Shown here: piece by piece, positions 63,203 through 64,000 of the stretch | Position numbering within the stretch: the first letter of the stretch is position 1 | Layout: each line of letters opens with the position of its first letter | Assembly: GCF_000156335.1 (NCBI RefSeq) | Contig: NZ_DS999214.1 | Coordinates: forward strand, 210,883-274,882 | Reading direction: 5' to 3' | Source: Roseobacter sp. GAI101 | Lineage (GTDB): Bacteria; Pseudomonadota; Alphaproteobacteria; Rhodobacterales; Rhodobacteraceae | Length of the DNA: 64,000 bases | Made by a program: the position numbers and the translations under genes | Notes under the pieces: model-generated | The model's input: only the letters and a program-made list of their open reading frames with translations | Database searches by the model: none | What the model was told of the DNA's origin: nothing

Positions 63203-64000
63203 TTAGAAGATCAGTTCCTTCCAGCGATGGCAGGCGACATTATGCTCGACCCCTGCGCTTTCTAAAACTGGTTCTTCAACACGGCAGCGATCCATCGCGT
63301 GGGGACAACGGGTTTGGAATTTACATCCAGGTGGCGGGTTGGTGGGCGAAGGGATTTCCCCCTCAAGCTTTTGCGCCTTGCCCCGGTCATCAGGGTCCAA
63401 TGACGGGATCGCGGACAGCAAGGCCTTGGTATAAGGATGGCGCGGACCAGAGAATAAAGTGCGCGTGGGCGCGGTTTCAACGAGGCGTCCCAGATACATG
63501 ACGGCCACATGATCGCAGACGTGCGCGACCACGCTCAGATCGTGGCTGATGAAGAGAAACGTCAGCCCCATATCGTGCTGTATCGCCTTCAGAAGATTCA
63601 GCACGTCCGCCTGAATGGACACGTCCAGCGCTGCGACGCTTTCATCTGCCACGATGAATTTCGGCCCCGATACCAAGGCCCGCGCGATGGATATGCGCTG
63701 CCGCTGGCCGCCTGAAAAAGCGTGCGGAAACCGGCGCAGGTGTTCCACGTTCAGCCGGCATTTCGCGGCAATTTCGCGCACGCGTTCATCGGTATCGGCG
63801 CGTGATCTGGTCAGGCCCATCACCTCGAGCGGCTCGGCGACGATGTCGCGCACCGTCATGCGCGGGCTCAATGCGGCATAGGGGTCTTGAAAGATCAACT
63901 GGGCGCGTTTGCGGTAATCCTTCAGCTCTTTTTTCCCGAGGTTCTTAAGAGAATAGGCAACTTCACCATCATCAAAATGCACGTCCCCTTTGCTGATTGG
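63203..64000 (-). CDS. Oligopeptide/dipeptide ABC transporter ATPase (OppF/DppF-like), partial
   Basis: The frame is open to the window edge, so the N-terminus with Walker A is outside. Seen are the Q-loop LIFQDPYAALSPRMTVRDIVAEPL, signature FSGGQRQR, Walker B FIVADESVAALD, H-loop FLFISHDLSVVAHVCD, and the C-terminal oligopeptide-type extension with CKFQTRCPHAMDRC and HPYTKALLSAIPSLDP. At least 265 residues. The 292 bp between the chemoreceptor and this stop hold no supported gene. Confidence 0.92.
   Translation of the reverse strand, partial: PISKGDVHFDDGEVAYSLKNLGKKELKDYRKRAQLIFQDPYAALSPRMTVRDIVAEPLEVMGLTRSRADTDERVREIAAKCRLNVEHLRRFPHAFSGGQRQRISIARALVSGPKFIVADESVAALDVSIQADVLNLLKAIQHDMGLTFLFISHDLSVVAHVCDHVAVMYLGRLVETAPTRTLFSGPRHPYTKALLSAIPSLDPDDRGKAQKLEGEIPSPTNPPPGCKFQTRCPHAMDRCRVEEPVLESAGVEHNVACHRWKELIF

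Noticed and set aside
1-64000. CRISPR arrays, tRNA/rRNA genes, insertion sequences
   Set aside because: No regularly spaced repeats, tRNA-like cloverleaf or transposase-like frame was noticed on reading both strands.

Overview
The window is high-GC, compact, operon-rich DNA that reads as an alphaproteobacterium, most likely Rhodobacterales (Roseobacter group). The strongest lineage clue is a replication and partition block at about 3.5-7.0 kb. It has a small initiator with a DnaA domain-I-like C-terminus, a repeat-bearing intergenic region, and a divergent parA-parB pair followed by two perfect 16-bp palindromes that look like parS. Initiators of this DnaA-like kind are known from Rhodobacterales plasmids and chromids, so the window probably comes from an extrachromosomal replicon rather than the main chromosome. 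That is inference; no chromosomal marker such as rRNA or tRNA is present.

Layout: (1) 0-3.4 kb, the N-terminal half of a large repetitive secreted adhesin (runs off the left edge) and a family-2-like glycosyltransferase. (2) 3.5-7.5 kb, the rep/ori/parAB/parS block. (3) 7.5-20.7 kb, an envelope locus. TssL(OmpA) and TssM, type VI secretion membrane-complex proteins, are followed by a PP2C phosphatase and a membrane Ser/Thr kinase. They converge on an ExbB-ExbD-ExbD-TonB-like operon, with further small secreted proteins beyond. No sheath, tube, baseplate or ClpV gene is in view. The kinase and the TonB-like protein end in the same gapless-alignable periplasmic domain, which ties the two halves together. 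This is my best candidate for an undescribed system. (4) 21-25.4 kb, an RND efflux pair. (5) 25.5-31.6 kb, a GntR / ADP-ribosylglycohydrolase / PfkB kinase / ABC importer operon that is decaying: frameshifts and a nonsense codon in the kinase, a deleted 5' end in the binding protein, and a Walker A Gly-to-Cys change in the ATPase. (6) 31.9-39.5 kb, a lysine-rich secreted protein and a copper-handling cluster (P1B ATPase, two c-type cytochromes, multicopper oxidase, cupredoxin, an amber-interrupted small membrane protein). (7) 39.8-42.1 kb, a divergent HxlR regulator and FAD oxidase, then an aldehyde dehydrogenase relic.

(8) 42.5-52.1 kb, a tightly overlapped catabolic operon (ThDP enzyme, hydantoinase A and B, aminotransferase, NAD-dependent epimerase/dehydrogenase, FAD amine oxidase, LysR) of unknown substrate. 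(9) 52.3-54.6 kb, queCDEF for preQ1/queuosine synthesis. (10) 54.8-60.2 kb, a thiamine salvage and uptake operon (thiM-thiE-thiD-thiY-tenA-thiZ-thiX) under a TPP riboswitch. (11) 60.5-62.9 kb, a chemoreceptor split by a frameshift. (12) the 3' part of an oligopeptide-type ABC ATPase running off the right edge. The mix of vitamin and tRNA-modification genes with accessory loci on a rep-parAB replicon fits a chromid-like element.
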